Below, in pieces: positions 37,666-46,374 of a DNA stretch of 64,000 bases. Below the pieces are notes generated by a model. The model saw only the letters and a program-made list of their open reading frames with translations. It was not told the DNA's origin and searched no databases. The position numbers were made by a program, and so were the translations under genes. Each line of letters opens with the position of its first letter. Position 1 is the stretch's first letter. The stretch comes from Bacteroides thetaiotaomicron VPI-5482 (lineage in GTDB: Bacteria; Bacteroidota; Bacteroidia; Bacteroidales; Bacteroidaceae). The DNA is taken from contig NC_004663.1 in assembly GCF_000011065.1 (NCBI RefSeq), forward strand, positions 558,001-622,000, read 5' to 3'.

Positions 37666-40419
37666 ATGATAATTATGAAACAACACTACAGACTTACTAT
37701 TTGGAGCCTTTTCTTTCTGATCACTTCCAGTGGAAGTGCCTTTGCCCAGAGAAAAACGATCACTCCGATAGACTCTCTGATAACGGTAGGATACGCCACC
37801 GGAAGTTTAAAAACCATATCCGGATCAGTGGAGAAAATCACGGAGACACAGATGAATAAAGACCAGATCACGAATCCGCTGGAAGCCATACGCGGACGAG
37901 TACCGGGTCTGACCATCCAGCGTGGGACAAACGGTCCCGCCGCCTTAGATGCAGTCCGCCTGCGAGGAACCACCTCATTGACCAGCGGAAACGACCCGCT
38001 GATTATCGTCGATGGAGTCTTCGGCGATTTGAGTATGCTTACCTCCATTTATCCTACAGACATAGAGAGCTTCACCATCCTGAAAGACGCTTCCGAAACG
38101 GCACAGTACGGATCACGAGGCGCCTCCGGTGTCATCGAAATCACCACCAAGAAGGGGATGAGCGGTAAAACGCAAGTGAGTTATAACGGTATTTTCGGTA
38201 TATCCACCGTCTATAAGAATCTGAAAATGCTGTCAGCAGATGACTTCCGCCGGGTCGCATCTGAACGTGGCATCTCCATACTGGACAAAGGAAACAACAC
38301 CGACTTCCAGAAAGAAATAGAACAGACAGGATTGCAACAGAACCACCACATCGCCTTTTATGGAGGCTCGAATGAATCCAGCTACCGTGTATCTCTCGGT
38401 TTCATGGACCGTCAGGGAGTCATACTGAACGAGGACATGAAGAACTTCACCTCTAATATGAACATGACCCAAAGGATGTTCGACGGTTTTCTGAACTGCG
38501 AACTGGGCATGTTCGGTTCTATCCAGAAGAATCACAATCTGGTAGACCTTCAGAAAACCTTCTATTCTGCCGCCACTTTCAATCCCACATACCCCAATCA
38601 CAAAGACCCCGATTCCGGTTCATGGGACGGAATCACTACCGCCAGTCAGATCACGAATCCGTTGGCATGGATGGAAGTACAGGATCATGACGCCACCTCG
38701 CATATCAGTACTCACGCTCGTCTGACTTTCAATCTGATGGACGAACTGAAACTGGTTCTCTTCGGTGCTTATACCTATAACATAATCGAAAATTCCCAAT
38801 ACCTGCCCACCTCCGTCTGGGCGCACGGACAGGCATACAAAGGCACGAAAAAGATGGAATCCCTCCTGGGTAACATGATGCTGACCTACAAGAAAGGCTG
38901 GAAGAAGCATTACTTCGACGCGCTGGCACTGGCGGAACTCCAGAAGGAGACATACACCGGATTCTATACCACAGTCACCAACTTCAATACAGATAAATTC
39001 GGCTACCACAATCTGCAAGCCGGCGCTCTCCGTCCGTGGGAGGGAACCAACTCGTACTACGAGCAACCGCATCTGGCCTCCTTCATGGGACGCTTCAACT
39101 ACACCTATGCCGACCGCTACAGTCTGACAATGACCGCCCGTACCGATGCCTCCTCCAAATTCGGAGCCAATCACAAATGGGGATTCTTTCCCTCCGTCTC
39201 CGCTGCATGGGTGATCAGTGAGGAAAAGTTCATGAAACGCCTCCCCGTGATTGATAATCTGAAGTTCCGTATAGGTTACGGTTTGGCTGGCAATCAGAGC
39301 GGTATCGACTCCTACACCACGCTGAGCCTTGTCAAACCGAACGGAGTGATTCCCGTAGGAAACTCGGCAGCCGTGTCATTGGGAGACTTGCGAAACACGA
39401 ATCCCGACTTGAAATGGGAAGTGAAACATACCTTCAATACAGGTATTGACCTTGCCATGTTCGGCAACCGCCTGCTGCTCTCCGCCAATTATTACAACTC
39501 CAAAACGACGGATATGCTCTACCTCTACAACGTAAGCGTACCGCCCTTTACCTACAACACCCTGTTGGCGAATATCGGCTCCATGCGCAACAGCGGTCTG
39601 GAGATAGCCATCGGCATCACCCCGTTGAAGACTCAGGACATGGAACTGAACATCAACGCCAACATCACCTTCCAGCAGAACAAGTTGCTTTCTCTGAGCG
39701 GTATGTACAATGGCGAACTGATTTCCGCCCCCGAATACAAGAGTCTCGCCAGCCTCGACGGAGCCGGCTTTCACGGAGGTTATAACCACATCGTTTATCA
39801 AGTAGTAGGCCAGCCGCTGGGTGTCTTCTACCTGCCACGTGCCAACGGACTCGTTTCCGACGGAAACGGCGGCTACACCTATGACATAGCCGACCTCAAT
39901 GGCGGCGGCGTCAGCCTCGAAGATGGCGAAGACCGCTATGTAGCCGGGCAAGCCGTACCAAAAACGATTCTCGGATCGAACCTCAGTTTCCGCTACAAGC
40001 GTTTCGATATTTCAGTACAGATCAACGGCGCCTTCGGACACAAAATATACAACGGAACCTCCCTGACCTATATGAACATGAATATATTCCCCGACTACAA
40101 TGTGATGCAGGAAGCTCCCGCACGCAATATCAAAGACCAGACCGCCACCGACTACTGGCTGGAAAACGGAGCGTATGTCAATTTCGACTACGTGACACTC
40201 GGCTGGAACGTACCGATAGAAAAGGTGCAGAAACTAAAGAAATATGTTCGCTCCCTGCGACTGGCATTTACAGTCAACAACCTTGCGACGATTTCCGGCT
40301 ATTCAGGTCTTTCGCCCATGATCAACAGTTCGACGGTCAACTCCACTTTGGGGCTGGACGATAAACGCGGATATCCGTTAGCGCGGACTTACACGTTGGG
40401 ATTGAGTATTAACTTTTAA
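37666..40419 (+). CDS. SusC-family TonB-dependent outer-membrane transporter
   Basis: Energy-dependent oligosaccharide or peptide importer of the SusCD type, 917 residues. Starts at ATG 37666 or 37675; the signal peptide ends at SAFAQ. Seen: a plug domain from about residue 55 (NPLEAIRGRVPGLTIQ, RLRGTTSLTSGNDPLIIVDG, TILKDASETAQYGSRGASGVIEITTKKG), then the 22-strand barrel ending in ARTYTLGLSINF. It lacks the roughly 80-residue carboxypeptidase-regulatory-like domain that usually precedes the plug in SusC proteins, which accounts for the short length. Codons are GC-rich, unlike the capsule genes. It is partnered with the SusD-like gene, with no enzyme, sensor or anti-sigma gene adjacent. Confidence 0.95.
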   Translation: MIIMKQHYRLTIWSLFFLITSSGSAFAQRKTITPIDSLITVGYATGSLKTISGSVEKITETQMNKDQITNPLEAIRGRVPGLTIQRGTNGPAALDAVRLRGTTSLTSGNDPLIIVDGVFGDLSMLTSIYPTDIESFTILKDASETAQYGSRGASGVIEITTKKGMSGKTQVSYNGIFGISTVYKNLKMLSADDFRRVASERGISILDKGNNTDFQKEIEQTGLQQNHHIAFYGGSNESSYRVSLGFMDRQGVILNEDMKNFTSNMNMTQRMFDGFLNCELGMFGSIQKNHNLVDLQKTFYSAATFNPTYPNHKDPDSGSWDGITTASQITNPLAWMEVQDHDATSHISTHARLTFNLMDELKLVLFGAYTYNIIENSQYLPTSVWAHGQAYKGTKKMESLLGNMMLTYKKGWKKHYFDALALAELQKETYTGFYTTVTNFNTDKFGYHNLQAGALRPWEGTNSYYEQPHLASFMGRFNYTYADRYSLTMTARTDASSKFGANHKWGFFPSVSAAWVISEEKFMKRLPVIDNLKFRIGYGLAGNQSGIDSYTTLSLVKPNGVIPVGNSAAVSLGDLRNTNPDLKWEVKHTFNTGIDLAMFGNRLLLSANYYNSKTTDMLYLYNVSVPPFTYNTLLANIGSMRNSGLEIAIGITPLKTQDMELNINANITFQQNKLLSLSGMYNGELISAPEYKSLASLDGAGFHGGYNHIVYQVVGQPLGVFYLPRANGLVSDGNGGYTYDIADLNGGGVSLEDGEDRYVAGQAVPKTILGSNLSFRYKRFDISVQINGAFGHKIYNGTSLTYMNMNIFPDYNVMQEAPARNIKDQTATDYWLENGAYVNFDYVTLGWNVPIEKVQKLKKYVRSLRLAFTVNNLATISGYSGLSPMINSSTVNSTLGLDDKRGYPLARTYTLGLSINF

Positions 40420-40545
40420 CGGAGGAGGAAAACAATAATGAAAAAGATAAAGCGATATTTGCAGCAGCAAGGATGGTATTTAGAGAGTAAATCTCTATAT
40501 GATGGAAAAGCAACTCTGCTTGGGGGGAATCTGCTTGAGGGGAAG

Positions 40546-42171
40546 ATGAACCTGAAAAAAACAGTTGTCTTTCTTATTGTGTGCATTACCTTCTTCTCGT
40601 GCGACAAGTTTCTGGAAGAGAGTCCCAAAGACAAACTGCCGGAAGATGAAGTCTACAACAATATCTCGGATGTATATCTGAATGCCGTAGCCTCACTTTA
40701 CACCTACATCGGCGGTTATAGCGACAGTCAGGGATTGCAGGGGACGGGTAGGGGAGTCTATGACCTGAACACCTTCACCACCGACGAAGCCATTATCCCC
40801 ACCCGTGGCGGTGATTGGTACGACGGCGGCTTTTGGCAAGGTCTGTTCCTGCACCAATGGGGAATAGAAAACGATGCCATCCAAGCCACTTGGGAATATC
40901 TTTATAAAGTGGTGATGCTGTCCAACAAATCCCTCGAACGAATAGACAAATTCAGTGCTACCCACGCAGACGCCGAACTTCCCGCCTATCGTGCCGAAGT
41001 ACGCGCCATGCGGGCGATGTATTACTATTATCTGATGGATCTGTTCGGACGTGTCCCGCTTATACTTACCTCATCCCCATCGATGAAAGACGTAGTGCAG
41101 AGCGAACGGAAAACGATATTCGACTTTGTATTCAAAGAACTGCAAGAATCCGCCCCTTTGCTGACCGAAGTCCACAGCAACCAGTCCGGTCCGTATTACG
41201 GACGAATCACCCGTCCCGTAGTTGTTTTCCTCTTGGCAAAGCTTGCCTTGAATGCCGAAGTCTATGCCGACAACGACTGGACGGACGGCCAGCGTCCCGA
41301 CGGAAAGAATCTCTTTTTCGAAGTAGACGGCAACCGCCTCAATGCCTGGCAGACGGTTATCGCTTACTGTGACCAACTGCAAGAAATGGGCTATCGTCTG
41401 GAACCGGATTACAAAAACAACTTTGCCGTATTCAACGAACCGTCTGTTGAGAATATCTTCACCATCCCGATGAACAAGACCTTGTACACCAACCAGATGC
41501 AATACCTTTTCCGTTCCCGCCATTACAATCACGCCAAAGCCTACGGACTGAGCGGTGAAAACGGACCGAGCGCTACTATCGAAGTTCTGGAAACCTTCGG
41601 CTATGAAACAGCGCAACAGGACCCGCGTTTCGATATCTGCTATTTTGCCGGAGTCGTATATGATTTAAAAGGAAATATAGTCCGTCTGGACGATGGAACC
41701 GTTCTCGAATATTTGCCGTGGAAAGTCGAACTGGATATCTCGAATACTCCCTATGAGCAGACGGCAGGAGCACGCATGAAAAAGTACGAAGTAGACGAAA
41801 CGGCTACCAAGGACGGTAAACTGATGGAGAACGACATTGTACTGTTCCGTTATGCAGATGTCCTGTTGATGAAGAGCGAAGCAAAGGTTCGTAATGGGGA
41901 AGACGGAGATGCCGAACTGAACGAAGTACGCGGGCGTGTCAACGCTTCCTCCCGAACGGCTACATTAGAAAATATCCTTGCCGAACGACAGCTCGAACTG
42001 GCTTGGGAAGGTTGGCGACGGCAGGATCTGATTCGCTTCGGAGCGTTCACGAGAGCATACAGCAGTCGTCCGCAACTTCCTGCTGAGAATAATGGATATA
42101 CCACCGTATTCCCGATTCCGGAAAAGATACGGGTAATGAATACAAAACTGGAACAGAATCCGGGATATTAG
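40546..42171 (+). CDS. SusD-family surface glycan-binding lipoprotein
   Basis: Cell-surface lid protein of the SusCD pair. The frame opens at 40438, but the first 36 residues of that version do not look like a signal; from ATG 40546 the protein begins MNLKKTVVFLIVCITFFSC with a lipobox Cys, giving 541 residues. SusD features: CDKFLEESPKDKLPEDEVYNN, the N-terminal TPR-like helices with YRAEVRAMRAMYYYYLMDLFGRVPL (split over about 150-180), and the C-terminal ILAERQLELAWEGWRRQDLIRFG and FPIPEKIRVMNTKLEQNPGY. The substrate is unknown because no PUL enzymes accompany it. Confidence 0.94.
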   Translation: MNLKKTVVFLIVCITFFSCDKFLEESPKDKLPEDEVYNNISDVYLNAVASLYTYIGGYSDSQGLQGTGRGVYDLNTFTTDEAIIPTRGGDWYDGGFWQGLFLHQWGIENDAIQATWEYLYKVVMLSNKSLERIDKFSATHADAELPAYRAEVRAMRAMYYYYLMDLFGRVPLILTSSPSMKDVVQSERKTIFDFVFKELQESAPLLTEVHSNQSGPYYGRITRPVVVFLLAKLALNAEVYADNDWTDGQRPDGKNLFFEVDGNRLNAWQTVIAYCDQLQEMGYRLEPDYKNNFAVFNEPSVENIFTIPMNKTLYTNQMQYLFRSRHYNHAKAYGLSGENGPSATIEVLETFGYETAQQDPRFDICYFAGVVYDLKGNIVRLDDGTVLEYLPWKVELDISNTPYEQTAGARMKKYEVDETATKDGKLMENDIVLFRYADVLLMKSEAKVRNGEDGDAELNEVRGRVNASSRTATLENILAERQLELAWEGWRRQDLIRFGAFTRAYSSRPQLPAENNGYTTVFPIPEKIRVMNTKLEQNPGY

Positions 42172-42486
42172 CTGGTTTCATCCATTTATAATATCCAATA
42201 CAAACTAAAAGAGTGTGTGTCAAGCCAATAGTAACTAAAATGGGGTGACTATTGACTTTTGACACATTTACATTTGCAGTATTAAATATCACAACAAAAT
42301 ATAAGTGTATATTTGAAAAGTAGAGTTGCAGTGAACTAACTTTGACACTAGTCTTAAATGACTATAGGCTGAATCAGACTGCAACTCTCTTAATAGGAGA
42401 ACCTAGCCAGTTAGAATTGTAGGCTCACGACCTAATAAATGTATTAGCTGTTTCTCCTTCATGTTTAATACTGTAAATACAAAGTT
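42172..42486 (+). other. 315-base noncoding stretch: left end of IS110-family element
   Basis: No protein-coding gene. It contains a large hairpin at 42218-42264 (TGTCAA/TTGACA outer stem, CAATAGT/ACTATTG inner stem) and the two-loop structure annotated below as a candidate bridge RNA. The element's left boundary should fall here, probably before 42218; no terminal inverted repeat is visible, as expected for IS110 elements. Confidence 0.65.
42218..42458 (+). ncRNA. Candidate IS110 bridge RNA
   Basis: Established background: IS110 elements express a noncoding RNA with two internal loops that pair with target and donor DNA. Here a 5' hairpin (42218-42264) is followed by two stem-internal loop-stem units. 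Unit 1 has outer stem 42322-42332 (AGAGTTGCAGT) with 42378-42388 (11 perfect pairs) and inner stem TAGTC 42349-42353 with GACTA 42360-42364, leaving unpaired strands of 16 and 13 bases. Unit 2 has outer stem AGGAGAA 42395-42401 with 42452-42458 and inner stem TAGG 42420-42423 with CCTA 42431-42434, leaving strands of 18 and 17 bases. This matches the target-loop then donor-loop order. Structure was judged by eye. Confidence 0.6.
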
Positions 42487-43482
42487 ATGAATTATTCTCA
42501 TTTTGTAGGTCTTGATGTAGGAAAAAAAACTTTCGATGCATCATTAATGTCCGCAGACGAAAAAGAGTTGTCTCACAAGTCTTTTGATAACACTCCAACT
42601 GGGATCCAATCTTTATTGGATTGGATAGCTGGTTATCATCTCTCTTTATCCAAACTCTTGTTCTGTGCTGAAAACATGGGAAGTTATGTCACAGAGTTAT
42701 CTGTTTCCAGTGTCTCCATGGGATTTTCCCTGGCTTTGGTTTGCCCGTTGACCATCAAGAAGTCCATAGGCTTGCAACGAGGCAAAAATGACCGCATTGA
42801 CGCCAAAAGAATAGCGAACTATGCGGTATTACACTATCGAAAACTGGAGTTATACAAATTGCCTGACAAAGACTTGGTGAGACTGCGGGGATGGATTATT
42901 ATACGTGACAATTTGGTCAAGCAAAAAGTATCAAGCATAAAGTTATTGGAAACATTCTCCTGGATGGCTAAGTTGGCTGATGTGACAGAATCCATTTCTT
43001 TTTTGGAAGAGCAGCTCAAGTCGATAAAAGAAAGAATCCTGGAGGTGGAAGAGGATATGGAGCAACTAATAGCCGCCAGTACATCGCTTTACACAAACTA
43101 CTTGCTATTAAGAAGTATAAAAGGAATAGGAATTATCAATGCCATTGTATTACTGTGTGTTACTGACAATTTTCAAAGATTTGACAACCCGAGGAAATTT
43201 GCCTGCTATTGTGGGGTCGCCCCATTTGAACATACTTCAGGTATTTCCATACGGGGAAAAACGCAGACTTCTTCATTGGCTAACAAAGAAGTAAAAGTAT
43301 ACCTTACCCGGGCAGCTATTACTGCCATCTCTTGGGATCCGCAGATGAAAGCATACTATAAAAGGAAAATAGCAGAGGGGAAACATAAAGCATCTGTAAT
43401 CAATGCTGTAAGAGCCAAAATCATAGCAAGGTCTTTTGCTGTGATACGAAGGCAGACTCCATTTGTAACATTAGCCGTATAA
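42487..43482 (+). CDS. IS110-family transposase (DEDD recombinase)
   Basis: 331 residues, normal family length. The N-terminal RuvC-like DEDD domain shows GLDVGKKTFDA (Asp9), a Glu in CAENMGSY and KNDRIDAKRIANYA with two Asp. A coiled-coil linker follows (about 165-205), then the C-terminal Tnp domain with LRSIKGIGIINAIVL, FDNPRKFACYCGVAP and GKTQTSSLANKEVKVYLTRAA, which includes the serine region thought to form the DNA linkage. No frameshift or premature stop, so the element may be active. Orientation is the same as susCD. Confidence 0.95.
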   Translation: MNYSHFVGLDVGKKTFDASLMSADEKELSHKSFDNTPTGIQSLLDWIAGYHLSLSKLLFCAENMGSYVTELSVSSVSMGFSLALVCPLTIKKSIGLQRGKNDRIDAKRIANYAVLHYRKLELYKLPDKDLVRLRGWIIIRDNLVKQKVSSIKLLETFSWMAKLADVTESISFLEEQLKSIKERILEVEEDMEQLIAASTSLYTNYLLLRSIKGIGIINAIVLLCVTDNFQRFDNPRKFACYCGVAPFEHTSGISIRGKTQTSSLANKEVKVYLTRAAITAISWDPQMKAYYKRKIAEGKHKASVINAVRAKIIARSFAVIRRQTPFVTLAV

Positions 43483-43683
43483 TAAAAAGGTCCTTAACTT
43501 CGAAAATATCTTAGGTTTAGGAAGTAGCTATACACTTCTGAAGAGTAGGTATGTCTATATACAAACTTACCCAAGGATACGTTAATGTTCGTAAACTTGG
43601 GTAAGATTTTATAGATATTGTTTGGAGAGGACTTAGAATTCACCCTCCCCATAACTGTAATATTTCCTTTGATGGTGAAACGC
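43483..43683 (-). other. Gap between IS transposase and uxaA, with a terminator-like hairpin
   Basis: A perfect 10-bp stem, CTTACCCAAG (43566-43575) with CTTGGGTAAG (43596-43605), is extended by an inner TACG/CGTA pair. On the minus strand it is followed by TTTGTATAT, so it may end uxaA transcription; on the plus strand ATTTTAT follows. The IS right end probably also lies in this stretch. No gene seen. Confidence 0.45.
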
Positions 43684-45174
43684 TTATAATGTAACTCCTG
43701 TTTTAAAGATGGCAATTTCACGATAACCTTTCTTCTCGTTATTAACGAACTCACCGCTTGCTACTTTAATCACATACTCGATAAAGCGTTCGCAAGTCTT
43801 TTCCATCGGTTCGTTCTCAACGATGACTCCGGCATTGAAATCAATCCATCCCGGTTTGTTTTTAGCCAAAGTAGAATTGGTGGAAATCTTCATCGTCGGA
43901 ACGAAAGTGCCGAAAGGAGTACCACGTCCGGTGGTAAAGAGTACCATATGGCATCCGCTTGCGGCAAGGGTAGTAGCAGCTACTAGGTCATTGCCCGGGG
44001 CGGAAAGCAGGTTCAGTCCTTTCTTTTGCAGACGTTCTCCGTAAGGCATCACGCCGGATACATAGCTTTTACCACATTTCTGTGTACATCCCAGTGCTTT
44101 TTCTTCCAGAGTGGAGATGCCGCCGGCTTTATTTCCCGGAGATGGATTTTCACCCACAGGCTCGCCATGGGACAGGAAATATTCTTTGAAGTCATTGATC
44201 AAGTGTACGGTCTGTTCGAACAGGTCTTTGTTCTCGCAACGGTTCATCAGAATTGTTTCCGCACCAAACATTTCCGGAACTTCAGTCAGCACGCTTGTAC
44301 CGCCTTGTGCAATCAGGAAGTCTGAGAACATGCCCAGCAACGGATTGGCAGTGATACCTGAGAAACCGTCGGAACCACCACATTTCAGTCCGACACGAAG
44401 TTCTGACAAAGGTACTTCCGTACGTTCATCTTTGGATGCTTTGGCATATAAATCGCGCAGAATATCCATTCCTTCTTCGTATTCGTCACCAACTTTCTGG
44501 GTTACCATGAATTTCACACGGTCCTGGTCATAGTCTCCTAAGAATTCACGGAATACGTCCGGCTGGTTGTTTTCGCAGCCCAAGCCTACTATCAGTACTG
44601 CGCCTGCATTCGGGTGAAGTACCATATCGCGAAGAATCTTTTTCGTGTTTTCGTGATCGTCTCCAAGCTGTGAGCAACCGTAGTTGTGCGGGAAAGCCAC
44701 GATGGCATCTACCCCTTTTCCTTCCGTTTCACGGCGCAGGCCTTCGGCCAGTTGTCCGATGATACCGTTAACGCAACCTACAGTCGGGATAATCCAGATT
44801 TCATTTCTTACGCCGACATCACCATTTTTACGGCGGTAGCCTTTAAAAGTGAGGTTTTTATGAGGGATATCCAGAGTAACCTGAGTCGGATGGTAGGTAT
44901 ACTCCAACAGTCCGGCGAGATTAGTCTTGATATTCGTTTCATTCATCCAGTCTCCCTGTTTTTTTGCCATACGGGCATGACCGATAGGGTAGCCGTACTT
45001 GATTACGTTCTCGCCTTCTGCAAAATCTTTTAATGCAAACTTATGTCCAGCAGGAATGTCTTCGTTTAGTGTAATCTCTATTCCATCTACGGATAGATGC
45101 TCTCCTGCCGGGAGGTTAACAATGGCAACGGCAACGTTGTCGGCAGGATTAATTCTTAAATACTTTGTTTCCAT
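43684..45174 (-). CDS. uxaA: Altronate dehydratase (UxaA family)
   Basis: Dehydrates D-altronate to 2-keto-3-deoxy-D-gluconate in galacturonate breakdown. The 496 residues combine an N-terminal SAF domain (about 10-90, with NLPAGEHLSVDG and IPAGHKFAL) with the C-terminal catalytic domain. Conserved text includes GYRRKNGDVGVRNEIW, FPHNYGCSQLGDD, GLGCENNQ, LKCGGSDGFSGITANP and the late CTQKCGKS Cys pair. It lies 25 bases after the regulator gene on the same strand, so the two probably share a transcript. Its product feeds the kinase and aldolase transcribed divergently. A galactarate dehydratase is the nearest alternative; the neighbours favour altronate. Confidence 0.93.
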   Translation of the reverse strand: METKYLRINPADNVAVAIVNLPAGEHLSVDGIEITLNEDIPAGHKFALKDFAEGENVIKYGYPIGHARMAKKQGDWMNETNIKTNLAGLLEYTYHPTQVTLDIPHKNLTFKGYRRKNGDVGVRNEIWIIPTVGCVNGIIGQLAEGLRRETEGKGVDAIVAFPHNYGCSQLGDDHENTKKILRDMVLHPNAGAVLIVGLGCENNQPDVFREFLGDYDQDRVKFMVTQKVGDEYEEGMDILRDLYAKASKDERTEVPLSELRVGLKCGGSDGFSGITANPLLGMFSDFLIAQGGTSVLTEVPEMFGAETILMNRCENKDLFEQTVHLINDFKEYFLSHGEPVGENPSPGNKAGGISTLEEKALGCTQKCGKSYVSGVMPYGERLQKKGLNLLSAPGNDLVAATTLAASGCHMVLFTTGRGTPFGTFVPTMKISTNSTLAKNKPGWIDFNAGVIVENEPMEKTCERFIEYVIKVASGEFVNNEKKGYREIAIFKTGVTL

Positions 45175-45199
45175 GTACTTGTTTAGTTGGATTTTGTTG

Positions 45200-46264
45200 T
45201 TATTTGCTATGGTAATAGTCTATTGTTTCTACAGTCAACAAGTCAATCGGCATATAGTTGATGCAAGTCACGTCTTTCTTGAAAATGAGGTGATCGCAGA
45301 GCGCCTTGATGCCGTTGAGGCCTTGCAGTTCCGGTTGCTGGGCGATGAGGAAGGAAACGCTTCCTTCTTTCAGGCAAGTGACATTCCGTTCCAGAAGGTC
45401 GTAGCCTATCAGATTGAAATTTTTCTTTCCGCGACTTTGCAGGTATTCGCCGATAATGTAGACTTTTGAATTGAAAGTGATTCCATTCTTTACGTTCGGG
45501 TGAGAACGGAAGAATTCATCCAGCATTTCGTTATCTTCATCATTGCGTTCGGCATGCAAGTCAAGCTCCAGTATAGTACAAGACGGATGATGTTCCTCCA
45601 TGTACTGCCTGAATCCGATTTCCCTGTTCTCTTGCTGGTTAGAACCGACAATTCCTTCATGTATCTTACGGAAAATAACGATTTCCTTTTCGTCTCTGGC
45701 AAGCAGCATTAGCATACGGGCGGCAAAGTATCCGCTTTGGCGTGAGTTCTGACCGAAGAAGGCGAGGGGAGGTACGTCTTTGATATTTGAGTCTATATAT
45801 ATATAAGGTATATCCAACGTTTGCAACTGATCAGTAAAGCCTTTCGTATATTGCGGAGCCGTAGGGGCCACCATCACTCCGTCCGGTTGCTGAGTCAGGA
45901 TAGCTTCGCTGGCGTCTACAAACGAATGATAGTCGTATGGATCGTAATAGTTGATCTTTACCGAGGTATTGAAGTCCGAGTAGGTCGCGATAGCTTCGTG
46001 GATACCCAGTTCTACTGCTGTCCAGTATTCGCCTTCCAGATGTTGAGGCAGAAGACAGATGAATGTGTACTTCTTGTTGGAAGCCAGGGCACTGGCATAC
46101 ATGTTAGGTTGATAGTCAAGCTGCTTCAGAATTTCTTCCACCCGTTTTTTGCTTGCTTCTGATACTCCGCTGCGTCCGTGAATGACGCGGTCTACTGTTC
46201 CTACAGACACGTCTGCTAAACGGGCGATGTCTTTGATTCTGATTCTTTCGGGCAATTTATTCAT
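45200..46264 (-). CDS. LacI-family transcriptional regulator of hexuronate genes
   Basis: 354 residues. The N-terminal helix-turn-helix reads IRIKDIARLADVSVGTVDRVIHG (split; about 8-30), with the hinge region SKKRVEEILKQLDYQPN. A periplasmic-binding-protein-like effector domain follows (TFICLLPQHLEGEYWTAVELG, GVMVAPTAPQYTKG). Transcribed divergently from kdgK across a 252-base control region holding two copies of a perfect TGTGC-N2-GCACA operator: one 26 bases before this gene's own start and one at the kdgK promoter. It probably represses both and itself. The inducer is likely a hexuronate-derived acid (inference). Confidence 0.92.
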   Translation of the reverse strand: MNKLPERIRIKDIARLADVSVGTVDRVIHGRSGVSEASKKRVEEILKQLDYQPNMYASALASNKKYTFICLLPQHLEGEYWTAVELGIHEAIATYSDFNTSVKINYYDPYDYHSFVDASEAILTQQPDGVMVAPTAPQYTKGFTDQLQTLDIPYIYIDSNIKDVPPLAFFGQNSRQSGYFAARMLMLLARDEKEIVIFRKIHEGIVGSNQQENREIGFRQYMEEHHPSCTILELDLHAERNDEDNEMLDEFFRSHPNVKNGITFNSKVYIIGEYLQSRGKKNFNLIGYDLLERNVTCLKEGSVSFLIAQQPELQGLNGIKALCDHLIFKKDVTCINYMPIDLLTVETIDYYHSK

Positions 46265-46290
46265 ACGATCACCTTATTTATATAGGTTTA

Positions 46291-46302
46291 TGTGCTCGCA
46301 CA
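46291..46302. promoter_or_regulatory. Operator 1 (LacI-type) near the regulator gene
   Basis: TGTGC-TC-GCACA, a perfect inverted repeat around a central CpG-like 2-base spacer, 26 bases upstream of the regulator's start codon. Downstream of the likely minus-strand promoter (-7 TATATTTG at 46336-46329), so binding there would give autorepression. Confidence 0.75.
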
Positions 46303-46328
46303 CAATAATAATCTTAATATTTTCGATA

Positions 46329-46336
46329 CAAATATA
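46329..46336 (-). promoter_or_regulatory. Probable promoter -7 box of the regulator-uxaA transcript
   Basis: On the minus strand TATATTTG fits TAnnTTTG. The -33 region is within the central palindrome and is only TTTTC-like. Predicted initiation lies just upstream of operator 1. Confidence 0.55.
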
Positions 46337-46339
46337 TAA

Positions 46340-46363
46340 CAATTTTTGTAATTACGAAAATTG
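46340..46363. promoter_or_regulatory. 24-base AT-rich palindrome between the divergent promoters
   Basis: CAATTTT at 46340-46346 mirrors AAAATTG at 46357-46363 around GTAATTAC, with one symmetric mismatch pair. It overlaps the -33 regions of both divergent promoters and could be a site for a second regulator or simply promoter architecture. Confidence 0.45.
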
Positions 46364-46374
46364 TTGTATCTTTG
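46345..46374 (+). promoter_or_regulatory. kdgK promoter
   Basis: TTTG (46345-46348), 18 bases, then TATCTTTG (46367-46374): a near-consensus Bacteroides promoter. The end of the -7 box overlaps operator 2, giving a leader of about 135 bases to kdgK. Confidence 0.75.

Larger units (their letters stand above)
42180..43642 (+). mobile_element. IS110-family insertion sequence (ends approximate)
   Basis: A DEDD recombinase gene preceded by about 300 bases of structured noncoding DNA, the layout of IS110 elements. The exact ends cannot be proved without an empty site. Candidate ends come from short matches between the predicted donor loop and the flanks: TTAGAATT occurs in the loop (42411-42418) and at 43633-43640; ATAAATG in the loop (42435-42441) is complementary to CATTTAT at 42183-42189; and CA follows or precedes these at 43641-43642 and 42179-42180. 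The minimal element is 42218-43482. It lies between susD and the uxaA gene and interrupts neither. Confidence 0.6.

Noticed and set aside
40438..40545. Longer N-terminus of the SusD-like protein
   Set aside because: The extra 36 residues would bury the lipoprotein signal that begins exactly at ATG 40546.
42047..42292. Minus-strand frame across the susD end and IS left end
   Set aside because: It is antisense to the susD C-terminus and to the structured IS end, with no protein-like pattern.
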